From Bagarius yarrelli (Eukaryota; Chordata; Actinopteri; Siluriformes; Sisoridae), in assembly GCA_005784505.1 (NCBI GenBank), contig VCAZ01000113.1, positions 1,201,001 through 1,265,000 on the forward strand: a stretch of DNA of 64,000 nt, read 5' to 3'. Below are positions 20,830 through 34,669 of the stretch, in pieces. Each line of letters starts with the position of its first letter. Position 1 is the first letter of the stretch. The notes under the pieces are model-generated. The model saw nothing but the letters and a program-made list of their open reading frames with translations, did no database searches and had not been told where the DNA came from. The position numbers and the translations under genes were made by a program.

Positions 20830-23800
20830 AAAAAAAATTTTGCAACTATGAGTGCTAATAAAGTGTGGTGACCTAGCACTTTTCTGGTTTCACCTCAGCT
20901 TACCTCTCTCCCTATTTATTGCCTAGACTATTGAACTTTCCCAACACACCCATTTGTTTTTCCATTCATGTTGCCCCTTAAGTGTTACTTAGCCAGTGTC
21001 TGGTAGTTTTTGCAGTTTCTCTGAGATACAGTATGATCGTTTTCGTAGGTCACTCACTGACCTGTTTTTTTTTTTTTTTGTTTTACTCCCCTTTTACTGT
21101 CCTTGCTAATTTCTTTAGTGCCTAATAATTTTTACTTTTGGTTGTATGATCTCTTTGTTTGTACCTCCATAAAGAACCTGTACACACGTTTCTGTCATAA
21201 AAAAATATTTTTGCAGCACAGAACATTCCCATCCTGTGACTATTAAAAGTTCTCCTTTTTTGTCTCCTACGGTTGAGTTGTGCTCGTATTTGTTAGCCGA
21301 AAAATTTATGTACAGAAACCTTGTACACTGAGCCTGATGCGTATTATTCTGTTGCCGAAGAGGAAGGAGAGTTTTACCTAATTTAGGAAAGATTCAAAGT
21401 TGATTTCAGGATGTTGGTGGCTCGATTCATGGACACACATACACACACACACACCCAACCTGAACTGCGGCATCCGAAAGGAGCACAACAGGCACTGAAA
21501 CCGGCATACATGGCTATTCTGTATTTAGCTTTTGCTTGTACCATGGCTCTGAATTGTCAAAACACTTTTCAAAATGCTTTCTACGTATGTAAAACGCAAA
21601 AAAAATCAAACCCAAGACAAATCTTTTTATGACAATGGTTCATTAAAGTTTTGAAGCCAGTGTGTAAACAGCAAAGGCATAGAGATAACCATCAAAAATT
21701 TTGATTCCTGGACAAAAAGTACAATTAGAATGCAAAACATCTACTAAGAATTTACATGCTCAGTTTGAAACAATTCCCTGTGGGACATCCCAGTCTAAAG
21801 TTAGACACAAGCCTATTGGACTCAACGAGACCTAACAAGCCGAGACGATGTGACCAACAACAACGCAAAATCAAAGCTGCTACTTTTCTAAAGCTTGTTC
21901 CTACCTGATAAATGTATGGGTTAACAGTAATGCCATTCTGCAGGTAATTCTTCCAAAAAGGGTGGGTCATGTCGCAGGAAGCATAGCATAACCTGAGTCG
22001 GCGCAGCAAATAGCAAGAAGCAGGCAGGAGGAAGAGGGGAGGAGGAGAGTGCAGAATGAAGGGAGAAAGCTCCTTTAAATCTTTGATGGATGACAGTAAG
22101 CTGAAGAATAAATGAGCTTCTCTGGACAGCAGAGCAAATCTCAGCCGACTGGGAGCAAGACAGAGGTGCAGGAAAGAATGAGAGCGAGGAAGATGGGAGG
22201 GGAAATAAGAGTGAAGATGCAGAGAAAGAAAGAGTGTAATAGGAGAAAGTGAAGACAGAGGTGGAAAAATATGGAATTCCGCAGTTTCTAACCAATATTA
22301 GCTCAGGAAGTTTTACCCTGACACCACTGCAACAGGCTTGCTTATGGAGAATAAATCTTCATTAATTTTAACATTTTGTAATTTAAATTTTCTATTTTTG
22401 TAAAGCTGATTTGAGTCGATGTCTATAAAAAACTGCAATGTAAATAAAATTTAATTGAAATTAAATAATTTGTGCATTCCGCTACCTGTCCATTTTTTTC
22501 CCCACAAATAGAACAACCAGGACTCCAATCAATGCTAGAGTTATCCTTGAGGAGACAGCTTGAAGCAGTGCATCCTGCACTTTACACATTGCTAGAAGCA
22601 TGCAGCTTCTCAAATTTTCTCTCAAGTCTGGATTGCATTTTTTGCCTCTTCAGCAGGGATGCCTTTTGGTCTGTGGCCAAAAAAGTCCCTGAGAGGCTTT
22701 GGAATTGCAAACCCAACAAAACAAGGTGTACTGTAACCAATGCCCGGAAAACCTGCAATCCCTGTCAGAGTTGCAAGCATATAAAATCATGCACCCAATG
22801 CCATAACAAATGTGCTTAGGTGCCTCTGGCAATTTTCATTGATCAGGGCCTAGGCTAAGGACACTGTCCACTGGACCACAATTACTTTATTACAATTGAA
22901 TGTGATGTCCATGCTGCAGAAATTTAGATTACAGTTCCTATGTGAAAAATGTAATGTTTTAGCCGGCTGACTCTCATCTTAAACAAGGTGCTAAAAAAAG
23001 TGGAACCAGCAATCCAGGACCGCGGTTTTGAGTCAACGGCTCTGTTAAAAAGACAATTATCCCCCATTGTGCAATGGTGGTTTCCATTACAAGTGCCCTA
23101 CGACATACCTGCCGATGGAAAAACACTACCTGCATCATGCCTGCATTCAACTTTTCTCTATTTTTTTTTTTCTTTTCTTATACTTGCTAGAGCATACCAG
23201 TTAAATTAAATTATCATACAAGTGTCCAAGCAGTCCAGGGTGACCAAATAATACCTGTAGGACAGCCTACCAGTCTAAAAAGACTTGTAGACCAATTAGT
23301 CTATTAGCAGGATCAACCAACACCACTCACCTGACCAGACTGAGAGAGGCAGCAAACAATCTAAGACTTTTCTATGCTGATTTTGAGAAGTGTTAAAATA
23401 AAAACTGACCTGGATCAGATTTGACTATCTGAAGTTTATATTCTTAAGTAATCCATATCTGTTAATGGTGTACATGGCTGGGCGTTTCTTTCTCGTATGT
23501 ATCTATCACTTTTTTGACCAATTCACTCTTTTGTCCTGTTAGGTTCCTTACAGTTTTGCTTAAATCTGTTCCCTAATCAAATGTCCTATTAACACAGGAT
23601 TAGTATTATCTAACGACCTTGTGTAGCGTTGTGTAAAATATGAAGTTGGGCACCTACAACACCCATTCCTCACCTTTTACTACTAATCATACACATCTTT
23701 GGGGCCCCCAAAGTGTGTGGACACTTGAATCGTCCTAACAACCACATCCCCAACTGCCCTTAGCACACCTCTGCCCCAGATAAACTGTAAACAAATGGAC

Positions 23801-24110
23801 ATAAAACCCCATAGAAAAATGGCTCGGATATGGAATGCTACAGAATTTCTGTAGTCTGCTGTAATACTGACTAAGTGCCTTCAGTCCATAACCTCTCTAA
23901 TAGATGACTAATTGCCATATGTCACACCAAAAATTTGGTTTGTAATGTTAGTTATTATTAAGATCCACCAGCAATTACAGCTGATTATGGATGATGATCA
24001 GACATACATAATGAATTATGTGACACTCCTTATCATGTCATGACTGGTCTACTCTAACACTCCAGATGGGCGACCAGCTTATAGCAGGTTTTTGAGCTCT
24101 GTGCTTGGAT
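20830..24110. other. no gene recognised
   Basis: Several open frames of 60-124 codons (for example minus 21921-22295, plus 22472-22819) show no domain, and their residue makeup is that of translated AT- or GA-rich DNA. Confidence 0.45.
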
Positions 24111-24114
24111 CCTG

Positions 24115-24168
24115 CTTTACTTGTAAGCCACTTTGAATAAAAGTGTCTGCCAAATGAATAAATGTATC
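24115..24168 (+). mobile_element. SINE tail fragment
   Basis: TTGTAAGCCACTTTGAATAA then AAGTGTCTGCCAAATGAATAAATGTA, the conserved 3' tail of the SINE family whose fuller copy is at 59640-59835 (GTAAGTCATTTTGGACAAGG). Confidence 0.65.
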
Positions 24169-24505
24169 CTGCATGTTTCAAGCTGTTCAATTTAAACTCA
24201 GTCTTGGGTTTACTATGGCTTATCATATCGAATAAATTCTACTGCAAATACCATTTTTGTCTATAATGAGATCTTGAAGGCCAGCACTTCTGTACATCTA
24301 GTAGCAAGTGGAGAATGCAATGCAGTATTATATAACTTAAAAGAAACAGTCTGTACTAGGGTTAATGCCTGCATATACAGCAGGGACGTCTATCTCAAGC
24401 AAACTGTAGAAAACTCGAGTTGATGCCAACTGCACAAGGACATCTAAGAAGCATTTATTTGCATTACAAAGTTTTATCAAAGAAATATTTCTTTTTCCTC
24501 TTTTT

Positions 24506-24532
24506 TACAAGAGAAACACATTTCTCTTGTAA
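24506..24532. repeat. short perfect hairpin
   Basis: ACAAGAGAAA, loop CACA, TTTCTCTTGT: a 10-bp perfect stem. No T-run or gene context gives it a role. Confidence 0.6.
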
Positions 24533-26395
24533 TTCAGTCTTTAGGTCACAGTAGAAGTGAGGACGATTGTTAAAGCTAAATTTACAATTGGAATCAGTCC
24601 CTCCAGAATTTTGTCTTGTCCTAACTCAACTATTCAGGCAACCGTGACCAATTGCTGCCAAAAAAACCAGTAATTTTAACCTGCAGAAGACTAAATACAG
24701 GTGTTATCAGGGTGGTGACAATCTTTCCTTGGCGTTGCCTGCAGCTAGAAAATAATGGTTCAAAAGCAATCAATAATTAATCAATTAAAAATGTAATCAA
24801 AGGCTCATCCTTGAGGCACACAGCCATACATGACTTTACATCAAGTACCAAACAACCCTACAGGAGTATCAGACAACCATTTTGTACTACTCAATAATTA
24901 CCCAGAGGACTTCAGCTAATAACAATGCACAGCACAGAGCAGCGGGAGTAGAGGCGTTGATCAGATAATATACATTATACAGTGTGTTAAGCCGTGCAGA
25001 CTGACTAATTACAGATTGCATGTAAATATAAACTATCAAGTAGCAGCAAATGAGAGTGTGACAGCATGACATGGCTATTAAATGTAAAACATAATGTATT
25101 ATGTTTATTATGTATTATGTTAGTTTTTTAAATTGTTAGAAATTAGGGTTGTGTGAAAATATCGATCGACAATCATGATACTGTTTTTAGGGAAAACCAT
25201 TAGTATCAATGCGTTTTTAGCTTTATTAACGTTCATGTTAATATTTAGTTAAAACCCCAGTGAGTGTCGGCTGACTTCCTCCTCTGCTCGTTTCAGAAAT
25301 AAAGTTAATTATGATTCAATATTTATTCATTTATTCATTTATTGGCCCAGTTTTATATTATATATATTATTTAACACTGTCAAGTGCAATAACACTTTCT
25401 GTATTCTCAGTCAGCTTTCAAGATTTTTTTGTCTTATAACAAGTTAGACAGAGTGAGAGAGAAAGAGCTAAGAAAAAGACGCTATTAAAAAAAAAAAAAG
25501 TGACTTGAGTAACTTACATGTTTCTCGTTAAAATGCAATAATTTTAAAGCATGCTTGTGTTGTTACTTATAAGGTTTAATAATAGTAAATGTTGGCAAAT
25601 TGCTGAGGTAATAAGATAAATAAAATACATGAAACATTTTACTTGAACCAGAGTATATATGTATATATAGGCAAGAGTATAAATGTATATATAGGCAAGT
25701 AAAACAACACCATATACTGTGCTAAACAGCTCGACACACTGATACTGGCCTTATTGAAATCCTTTAAATATCAACAAGCACATGTTAACAACTCAACATC
25801 AATGTCTACCTCTCTTCAGTTATTTGGACTGGGGCAGTTTAGGAGTAGCCTTGCTAAACGTTGTGCTATAGTCGTTCAAGCATTCGTGTAATGCTATAAG
25901 CTGCATTCCCTAAACCTTGTTTACATGTGATCATGTTAACGGTGAGAAATTGTCATGCTTTCCAAGCTAAAATATTGCCCAACTTCACTATATAATTTCC
26001 TGGCACGAGGTGTATTGTATTATTTCTTCCTTTTCTTTTCAAATTGCAAATTTTCTTCTTTAAGAACAGACCGGTGAACAAATGACCCTCTGTAACTTCA
26101 CCGTTAGACTATATGTCGATTCTTCAGGAGTTGAGAATGTTCTCAGGAAACAGGCTGCTCTTTAAATAACAACTTCCTAGAAATACATGACGCACAATGT
26201 TCGGTGTCCAGTACATGCCATATGCTTTTGTCCTGCCTTCTACTTTTGGACAGTGAACACTAGACCAGTGTTCCTTTTTTAAAACCACAAAAGTTTTGGA
26301 TTGTGTTCATTTGTTTTGGTTATATGTAATGAAATTTATTTTGTAACTTTAATAAATTGGTCTATAATTAAATCATTATTAGTGAAATCAGGAAA
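24533..26395. other. no gene recognised
   Basis: AT-rich. A 28-bp imperfect direct repeat containing GTATATATAGGCAAG occurs around 25655-25700. Confidence 0.5.
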
Positions 26396-26397
26396 GG

Positions 26398-26848
26398 CGG
26401 TGGCTCTGTCCGAAATTGCATATTTTTTTATACTATATAATGGAGTATGCGAGGCAAGAAGTATGTCCGAATCCTTAGTATGCAAATTACAGCGCGTGAC
26501 CTCCTGCCCAAGTTTTGAACTTTACGCATGACGTACATTTTACTATACTCATGAGGCCGCAGGAGAGACGAATTGGCTGAAATTTCTGATGCGACTCTTT
26601 TCAAGTGGGAAAAAAAACATTGTTCTTTATTTAAATCTGACTCATTTAACATCATTCAAGTTAAAACTGATCCATCTATCTTTAAACCTGCGCTGCTGTG
26701 ACGTTGTATGTCACATGTCAATAACAACATGGCGGATGTAGTATATCCGAATTTCCTTCATACTACCTTAACCGTACTATAGAACATACTTTTTTTTAAC
26801 AGTCGGGAAGTGTGTACTAACTTAAATGTAGTATATGGTTTTGGATGA
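26398..26848. mobile_element. MITE-like non-autonomous DNA element
   Basis: The left end CTGTCCGAAATTGCATATTT and the right end AGTATATGGTTTTGGATGAT are imperfect inverted repeats, and the interior has further TATGCGA/TAGTATATCCGAA-type repeats (for example GTATGTCCGAATCCTTAGTA). This matches a dispersed teleost MITE type I remember by its 'TCCGAAATTGCATACT' ends. No coding capacity. Confidence 0.6.
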
Positions 26849-28500
26849 TGTTGTAATAAAGCCAGTGCCATTTTATTAGGCAGAACAGACAAATGCAAGG
26901 AACTTACAAGGAAACTGTTGTTACTAGTCTCAGCAAGGACACAGTGAATAGTACACATCCAGTCTATGGCTAGTGCTGAAGAGAGCTCTGTGTTGGGCTA
27001 CAGAAGTGACTTGGAGTAAAAAAGGGTTGTAATGCATCTAAAATGTCAGTTGTTGAAGCCTTGAGCGTTTATAGAACTGTTGAATAGAAGGCAATTGTGC
27101 TGTTCTCAAACTTATTTATTTGTATTTGAAAAGAAAATTTGGTATTTCTAGAAAAAACAGGATGTTATTTTAATCTTGCTTCCGAGTGTGTGTGATTTTA
27201 TGAATTTCTGAAACTTTTTAGTCAACCTAAAACCCATCTGCTCTCAAAGTCCTGCCTGGTCCATCTTCATGCCCTACTAATTGGAGGCTTCTTACTGCTG
27301 CTGACGATGACCCCCTACATGTGCTAGGTTTCCATCATTCTGTGCTAATGCAGTTTATGCTAATGCACTGTTAATTAAAAAAAAAGTTTTTAACGCTCGC
27401 TTGAGGTGGTTTTTGACTTACAGTTTAAGTTAATAAAAGTTTAGGTTAGCAATACCACAGTCAACTTGGCACTTGATCTGGTTTTACCCTCTTTCTCTCA
27501 ACAGCTGTTCGGATCGCCACTGTCGCTTCTGGCTTGCGCTTACGTGATAACTTAATGCTTACTTTATATCCTAAATTTATTTTTTATGCCGAGTTCCTTT
27601 AAATTAATATCCATTGTTAAAAGCACTTTACAAAAAAAATCAGCCTAATTTCTATAACTTTCTCATTTACAGCATTTATCAAAGTGTGTATTGTGTTGTG
27701 TCTATTGAAAACACACCCTGTCCCTAAAAACTTTTTATAGAACACATTTTATAGACCACATTTCAAATTATTCGTATTAGTTAAAGATACCCAAACCTTA
27801 ATACATTAAGACAATAGGCATAACCAAAACTCTGTAATTCATCAATTCTCTATGACTGCTGAAATAAAGGTATTGTCATGACATTTATTGTAAGTTTTTT
27901 GTCACCGCATTTAATTTACACCTAAATCGCCTCTTCTGTACCTTATCACTGGACCTTAACCTTTGGGAAATGCTGTTAAACTGTTAAATTCTTACAAGTT
28001 TAAGTCCCTGTTTGTTAGTCTTTTCCTGTTTCTTGCCCTCTGTGCACTTCAACCTTTTTATTTTTTTCAGTAATTAAATTGCCTGTACATGTTCCATCCA
28101 GGATGCCAGGTGTTCCTTAAATCCACTCCAAGCCTAAATCAGTATAAAACGCTTGGGAAACATTTAAACATATATCATCACAAGTTGAAATGAAAATTGA
28201 GAGTACCACATGTTTAAGATCAATTTTCAGGCTTAAACCCTTTTCCCCCCAGTGCAAACACATGATTACCTCCGTTTAGACTGTCACTTGTCCTGAGCTG
28301 TGTGAAAGGCAATCAATCATCTACAATGAGACAAGGCCCTCTTGTGACTCAGCAGTGGAACTACTGTCTGTGCAAACCTTTGATTTTGGTCCATATTACT
28401 GTCAAAGATGCTATAGCGAACGCTATTACAACAGAACTTCCAAAAAACATTCAATTTGTAAAAATTTACTATAGAAAATTACTTACACTATATATGTGTA
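26849..28500. other. no gene recognised
   Basis: AT-rich intergenic or intronic sequence; no feature seen. Confidence 0.5.
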
Positions 28501-28532
28501 TATAAATCAGAATATATATATTCTGATTTATA
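28501..28532. repeat. perfect 32-bp palindrome
   Basis: TATAAATCAGAATATA joined to its exact reverse complement with no spacer. Could extrude as a cruciform or be a degenerate MITE centre. Confidence 0.95.
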
Positions 28533-28559
28533 CGTTTGTGTCAATTAATTGTGTGTGAT

Positions 28560-28800
28560 TGTAGTTAGTGGGCCTAAGTGATGGTTTAGCAGGTTTCGTT
28601 TCTGCCTCCAGGGACCTGATACATTTCTGAGCTCAGGTTATTTCCGGTATGAAGTTTCACCCAATGGGAATCGGTTAGGACAATCCATTCAGAATGAATT
28701 CCCAAGTCACACCTAGTGTTTCCCGATAGTAGATTCCTGAATCATTGTGATTTTGAGCTGGAGAAAAAAACCTTACTGAAGGTAAATGATCAGTTAATAA
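28560..28800 (+). mobile_element. decayed SINE/LINE-tail retroposon
   Basis: The order CTCCAGGGACCTGATACATT, TGAGCTCAGGTTATTTCCGG, GGAATCGGTTAGGACAATCC, CACACCTAGTGTTTCCCGAT, AGTAGATTCCTGAATC follows that of a widespread fish retroposon (GGGACC.GGTTCGATCC, GAGCTCGGGTTA, GATTGGTTA, CCAGTGTTCCCGGGATAGGCTCC), with many substitutions and deletions. Confidence 0.5.
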
Positions 28801-29955
28801 GACAATGTTTAGAGTTATAGTTTAAGCTAAAGGGCCTTTTTTGCTAAGAACCAATAACATGAAATATTCAAAGAATCACCAAGGAACCTTTTTTTCTTAC
28901 TTCTATATTAGAAGCCGAAGTTGTGCATATTTTTGAGCAAATAATAAAAAAAAAAAAATCATGACCATTATTAGCTTTTATTGAGCATTTTTGCTGATGG
29001 AATCGTTCCAGCTCAATTCCTTACAATTTTCATTATCTCACACCCCTAGCACAGAAGAAAAGCTTGCTCATTGTTTTTCTTGCATCTTCCATCAACTGTG
29101 GCAGTTACCATGGATAATGATGAAAATGGTAATCAGCAGTGGCTCATGGCCATAGATTTTGATGGGGCAAGACGATATTAATAACGACATAGCTTCAAAC
29201 AAAATTAACTCGCCAGGCTATGACAGTCCACTTGCGCACTAGGCTTCCATTTATCAAAATTCTACACTATGCGAATTTCTAGTTTCATAGTGAGCACGAA
29301 GAGGTGACTGCATTAATTTCAGCATTTTATTCTTCAACCCAACATCATGAAACTACACAAATGAACTGAAATTTGTCCTAAACCGTTGGCATTTGGTCAC
29401 AGTCGGATGCACAGGCAGTTTTCACTCCATGATCCCCTCACCTGGTTTGTGCTGAAAAAGTACTAAAAAAATGATAAGTAAATCTTGGGTTAGACAATGA
29501 AAAGTCATTTTGTGAACTTCTATTATATGGGAAGACAATAGAAGAAAATAACATCGGATAAATATAGAAATAAATATAGAAATAGAATATCTGTATATCT
29601 GTAACCCTATTAACCCTTCTACACGTTGCCTTAACTACAATTAATTTTATTTAAAAAATAGTGGCATTCGTAGGATAGTTTTACACTACTCTACTACCAA
29701 TTTTTCCAAAAAATACTTTTTACCTGTCCACTGATCATAAGGCAGTTTAATTCCATCCCCCAGTACAATGTCAAAAGCATGTGTTGCAGTCTATATTTTG
29801 TTTCCAATAGAATGCTACCTCTTCGAAAGGTTATCGGGGATAAAAGCACACCGTCCCCAGATATAAAGCATCTCGACAGGCAAATAGGTCAACGGAAAAT
29901 TGGGTTATATTTGTCAAGTTACATTCACGGCATCAGGCAGATGCCCATATCCAGA
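28801..29955. other. no gene recognised
   Basis: AT-rich; no feature seen. Confidence 0.5.
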
Positions 29956-29957
29956 TC

Positions 29958-30050
29958 GAAACTAGTCTATACATCTGAGCAGTTAAGGGGTTACGAGGCT
30001 TGCTCAAAGGGCCCAACACTCTACCACTAAGCTTACACTTGCCCTCAGAT
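29958..30050 (-). mobile_element. tRNA-derived SINE fragment
   Basis: GAGCAGTTAAGGGGTTACGA and GCTTGCTCAAAGGGCCCAAC on the plus strand, the reverse complement of the SINE core shared with the other copies in the window. Confidence 0.6.
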
Positions 30051-30867
30051 TATTTAATAAGTGGAAAAAAAAAACTCATACAAAGCACTTGCTTTGAATT
30101 TAAAATGTATTTATATGTAAAAGCAGATATTACCACAGATAAGCCACACCTTTGCATGCATGGATAAGCTAGTAAGTATAATATCTACAAAAACTGTCTG
30201 TCTGTGTTTTACCATGAATTTAGCACCCTTAAGATAGTGTTCGAATACAAGCACCAGAAAAAAACTGCCACATTTTCAGCAGCACATACACTGCAGAGGG
30301 GGCAAGAGTCAGCAGTTATATCTGTGTGCATATCAGCAGTGCATATCTGTATCTCTCGCTTTCTCTTTATTTCTTTTTTTACTTTGTCTTTTTCTCTGTA
30401 CGTTTTATCGGATGTCATTTCTCACAAAGTGCTTCTTCACATAAGGTGCTCTCTTAGTAGAACAAGTCCCACTGTCTGAGCAGGAAGTCATTTTCAGAAT
30501 GACAACCTCCACACGTGCTGTGGCCGGTCCCTGAACTGGAACCGGGCTGTGCATCTTCAGCAAAAAAAATAATCCTGGGCTGCTGCCCAAAACCTGGCTC
30601 TGAACCAGCCCTGAAAGCCTGCTGGTCTCGAGTGGAAGCCAATGACATCAGTGGGCAGATAGTCACCCCAGACAGCATTTTGAGAGGCACCATTTTTAAT
30701 AAGCCAAAACAAAGTAAGAAGTATTAGCCTAAGCTTTGGTGAGAACAGAGCAAGTTGTCTGTTGAACAGTGGTCAACAGAAGAGACCAATGCCCTTGTTG
30801 TCTGGGCAAGAATGCAAAATATACATACATATCTAGTTCAGTTCAGCTTAGGTTTGGTTTACAGCGA

Positions 30868-31055
30868 TACAGTAGATGTAGTGCTAACTTGGCTACCTAA
30901 CGCACGCTCATAACATTCTAGGTAAGACTGGATACAATAACAAATCATCAACTATTGATGCAATTTGATTTGAACTGCATCGCTAGCCCAGTCCTACCTC
31001 TAACGTTATGAGCATGCGTTAGGTAGCATAGCTACAGCTAAATTAGCACTGCTAT
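30868..31055. repeat. foldback (hairpin) element
   Basis: The left arm holds GGCTACCTAACGCACGCTCA, TAACATTCTAGGTAAGACTGG; the right arm holds the complement of GCTACCTAACGCATGCTCAT, AACGTTAGAGGTAGGACTGG. Outer parts also pair (AGTGCTAA with TTAGCACT). The loop is about 55 bp. Arms are about 60-75 bp with one 8-base insertion in the right arm. MITE-like, or a potential long RNA hairpin. Confidence 0.85.
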
Positions 31056-34000
31056 ATGCTGTAAAACAAAAACAAACAAAAACTAAAAATTTTGGTCCCA
31101 TGTTGGTGACAGTGATGTTGGTTCCGCTCCCTTGCCCCGTGCAAGTGCAAGCCAGTACATTACTCTTGCACGCAGCAGAGGCACAGCGTGAAGGCTAAAA
31201 ATCTTGAGGCAAAGGGGTCAGCCATGTATTGTAGCTTGCTGTGAAGACCTTGTAGAGAGCTCTACAAACACCTTTCTCATCATGTCGTCAGAATAAATTA
31301 AAATGGTCCAACCCAAACTGGTCTCACTTATTTCCAAGGACATCCAACTTGATCGCAGGTGCCAAGAACGGCACAGAGAAAGATAGCAAACCGAAGCTTA
31401 GACACCACTAACCTTGCCTCCATGAGCCCATTCAGCTGGCTTAATCCCAAATATCATGCTGGAAAAGAGCAGACAGTATTCACCGACAGCTATGCTTGTA
31501 CCACAGAAGAAAGTCTGTTAAGAAGTTTACCTAAAGCCCCCACTCATCTCCAGCTGAGGGCGAGATTAGCATGGCTCACACAGACTAGGCAACAGATCCA
31601 CCTAATTGCATTCAATGATTACCTTCTGATTAAATTCTGCTCATTATCAGGCCACCAACTTAACAGTCCATCAGACAGGGATGCTAAAATTATTAAACAA
31701 ATCACAGAGCTGTCAATAGATTACCCCTGGCATTTTGGCAAAAAGGCTTCCCATAGATTCTAGCTGTTTTTATTCAGAGCTTTTCAAAGTAGAAAGCACT
31801 GTCCGCATAATCACTGGCATCCACAGGATACTGTCTAATACTTACAACATTACCAACCCACAAAAAATGTTATTATAAACGATTCTAGCTTATGATTCTA
31901 CCTAAGGCCTTCCATGGTAGGTAAAAAGCATTAAGTTTGTACACAGGAGCTGTAAGTGTTAACAAAGCAGGTAAAAGAATAACAGGTCAGAAAGCATCTT
32001 ATTTACCTTTTTCAAAAAAAAAAATCTGGAATATAGCCATTACCAAACCTCACTCTAAATGTAAAGGCTGCAATGTAGAGCACATTTGTAATTTTTCCCT
32101 CAGCAGACACTCTTTGGATATCCCAAGGCTTCTAGAACATATCGCTAATCTAAATTTTCCTGAGGGTGTTTTAATTCCGTAAGGGCTTTCCCAGAACAGT
32201 CGTATTTCCTAATGTCCTGCCCTGCAGTAGCGTCATTTTGATTTAACCATGACGTCCCAGTCCCCAAAAGCTTCCTGGGACCTCTTAAATATCAACACGA
32301 AACCGCTGTAAAATCTACTCATTGTTTTCATAATTGTAACAGGTATACAGAGTTCCACCACTTTGAAGGTGGGTAATGTTATGTTGTCTATTCCAATCTC
32401 CAGTTTACCAGTGAATAGCAGTCATTAAAAGGTCCATGGCAGGCTAACTTTCAATGCTTAGACCAATTACCCTAACTGGACTGGAAACCCAGAGAACTAC
32501 ACTGCCTGTCAATTCATTTTAAAACTTTATTTAAAAGTTAAACTTCCTAAATTCAGTCGTTCAATACTGACAGGTACACTGTATGTACATTCAAAACGCT
32601 GCACTTACTACAGCTCCCCCTTGTGGATTAATCACTTTAAAGCTACATAAAGGACTTGCGCTTTTCGCCATTTCCATGTGACAAGTCGTTTCTCAGGATT
32701 AACAATTCAAAGAACTATTACAGGTTTAAATTTTTTTTTAGTTAACTCATTAATTGCCTAAAAGTGCAAAAATTTTAAATGTCATTTCCTATTATATTTA
32801 AAAATGCTGTCTTTGGTCTCTGGTTGTTTTAGTTATATTTCTCCACCACAAAGCTTAGTCCAGACTAGAACATTCCACCAATTAACACTGTAACACCCTG
32901 CCAACAGCGTGTTCTCTACGCATCATCTGCTGCATTGTAGACTCCAACACACTTATCTGGCTGCTATTTTCATGATGACTTTTTATTATAAACTGAGCCA
33001 AGCATATATGCGTATGAATTAACAGCTTAGACACCTCTGTTTTACCCATTTCTAATGCTCCTACCAGACTTACAGTAGCTATTATGTTCAATGGATGTGT
33101 CTATTGTACAATATTCTAGACACACACACCCTTTTACAAACACAGACAGTCGTGATGATGGGGATTTTGCACCAGGCTCATCTGTCATGTGTCTGCCATC
33201 AGGCTCATTAGGCATCAACACATCCAAATCTGTTACCTTTATCCACCATCCCATCTCTCCAGTAATTAACCCAGTCCTCACACTCGCTCATCAGTGCATG
33301 AACCATACAGCAGAAATAAAAGACCATATAGTGTAATCCATGTAAATCCAACATACACGTGCTACATTAATGCATAGCTGTATTTTTAAAATTTTAACAT
33401 CCAATGGTGTACCCCTGTACTGAAATATATCAGGTGTGAAAAAGTGAAATGCTTGCGTCATAACGAATTCCAAGTTCTTTGAAAAACCGATTCTAAAATG
33501 GAACCCGGTTTTTTAATACCCAACCTCAGCCACCTGATGATTCTTTAAAAGATTGTTTAAAGCATCAGACATAATAAGGATGCTTTTAATTTTATTTAAC
33601 CTGTATAATTATAACCTAATTTTCTCTGCTATAAATCACCTTTTCAGTGATTTTCACCCTAGCTGATGTCAGATTGTCTTATTAGTAAATTCCATAAATA
33701 AACATGTATATAAATTCCAAAAAAGGACAACTATTGCCTTATTAGTATGCAAGCGTATAAAATATTGTAACTGATTGCAAAAGCTGAATAATTGATCAAA
33801 GCCTACTAAATAATCAGTAAAATATCTTTAGCCCCATTAGCCGAAGTGACCTCATTGAGCATCGAAGTGAGTTCATTAATTTGTTCTGATAATCGTTGAT
33901 TAATCGACTACCACCATATCGTTTTAAAAAACCTTCAGACTACAGGAGCATTGCCTGGAAATCTCTCTTAGCTACTCTTGTTCAAACCTTATGGCAAAAT

Positions 34001-34665
34001 TCCAGAACGTTCGATAAACACTGTCAACAGATATCGAACATAAAAATGCCATGAATTTAATTTTAAGATCATGTCTAGTATACTAAAATTTTAGACAAAT
34101 TATCACGCTAGTCAGCTTGTTGGTTCAGATCTACCCAAGCTTCTGCAGTAACTCTGTGCACCTGTCACTGCAAATGTCTAACCCTTGAAGATGTAGCTAC
34201 TGATCAGATGGCCTCAGCCACGAGTGTTAACACATGCTATCATGGTAACTGCCAATTATCCTAATGAGGTATTGCAAGCGCATCATTTTAGATAATACTT
34301 CTAGATTGATAGAATACAAATGAAAAAGACAAAGTTTTACTTGTGCAGAAAACTGTACTGTTACAGATTATAAGTGTTGTTTTTAGGTGGCGCTGGTGAC
34401 AAAATGGCTAAAATAGATTGAATTACACAGACAGGAAAATGCAGTTTACACCTCGGGAATGAGGATCTGATCTCTCAAGGTCGAATCTTGTCTATCTCTG
34501 CCAGAGCTGCCAAAAGTGTCTTCAAAACAGCTCCCTTTATTTAAAAGGTTTTACTTTATCATACTATACCACCAAGTACTAAAAATATGTTGTATACACA
34601 TTAATAATATTAATAATATATAATGTTGAACCTCCTTTAAAAGTTATTACATTATACTGTTAACA
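31056..34665. other. no gene recognised
   Basis: Contains plus-strand frames at 31359-31763 (134 codons) and 31937-32182 without recognised domains. Otherwise AT-rich. Confidence 0.45.
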
Positions 34666-34669
34666 CATT

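Noticed and set aside
22472..22819. Plus-strand 115-codon frame with a Cys-rich end (CTVTNARKTCNPCQSCKHIK)
   Set aside because: Cysteine spacing fits no EGF, zinc-finger or other module I know, and there are no splice sites in support.
30405..30727. Overlapping frames of 61-79 codons on both strands near 30.5 kb
   Set aside because: Frames overlap on opposite strands with no domain or codon signal; the patch is only slightly GC-richer than its surroundings.
34384..34400. Second CTCF-like match (TAGGTGGCGCTGG)
   Set aside because: The 5' half of the core (CCAS) is replaced by T residues, so the match is too short.
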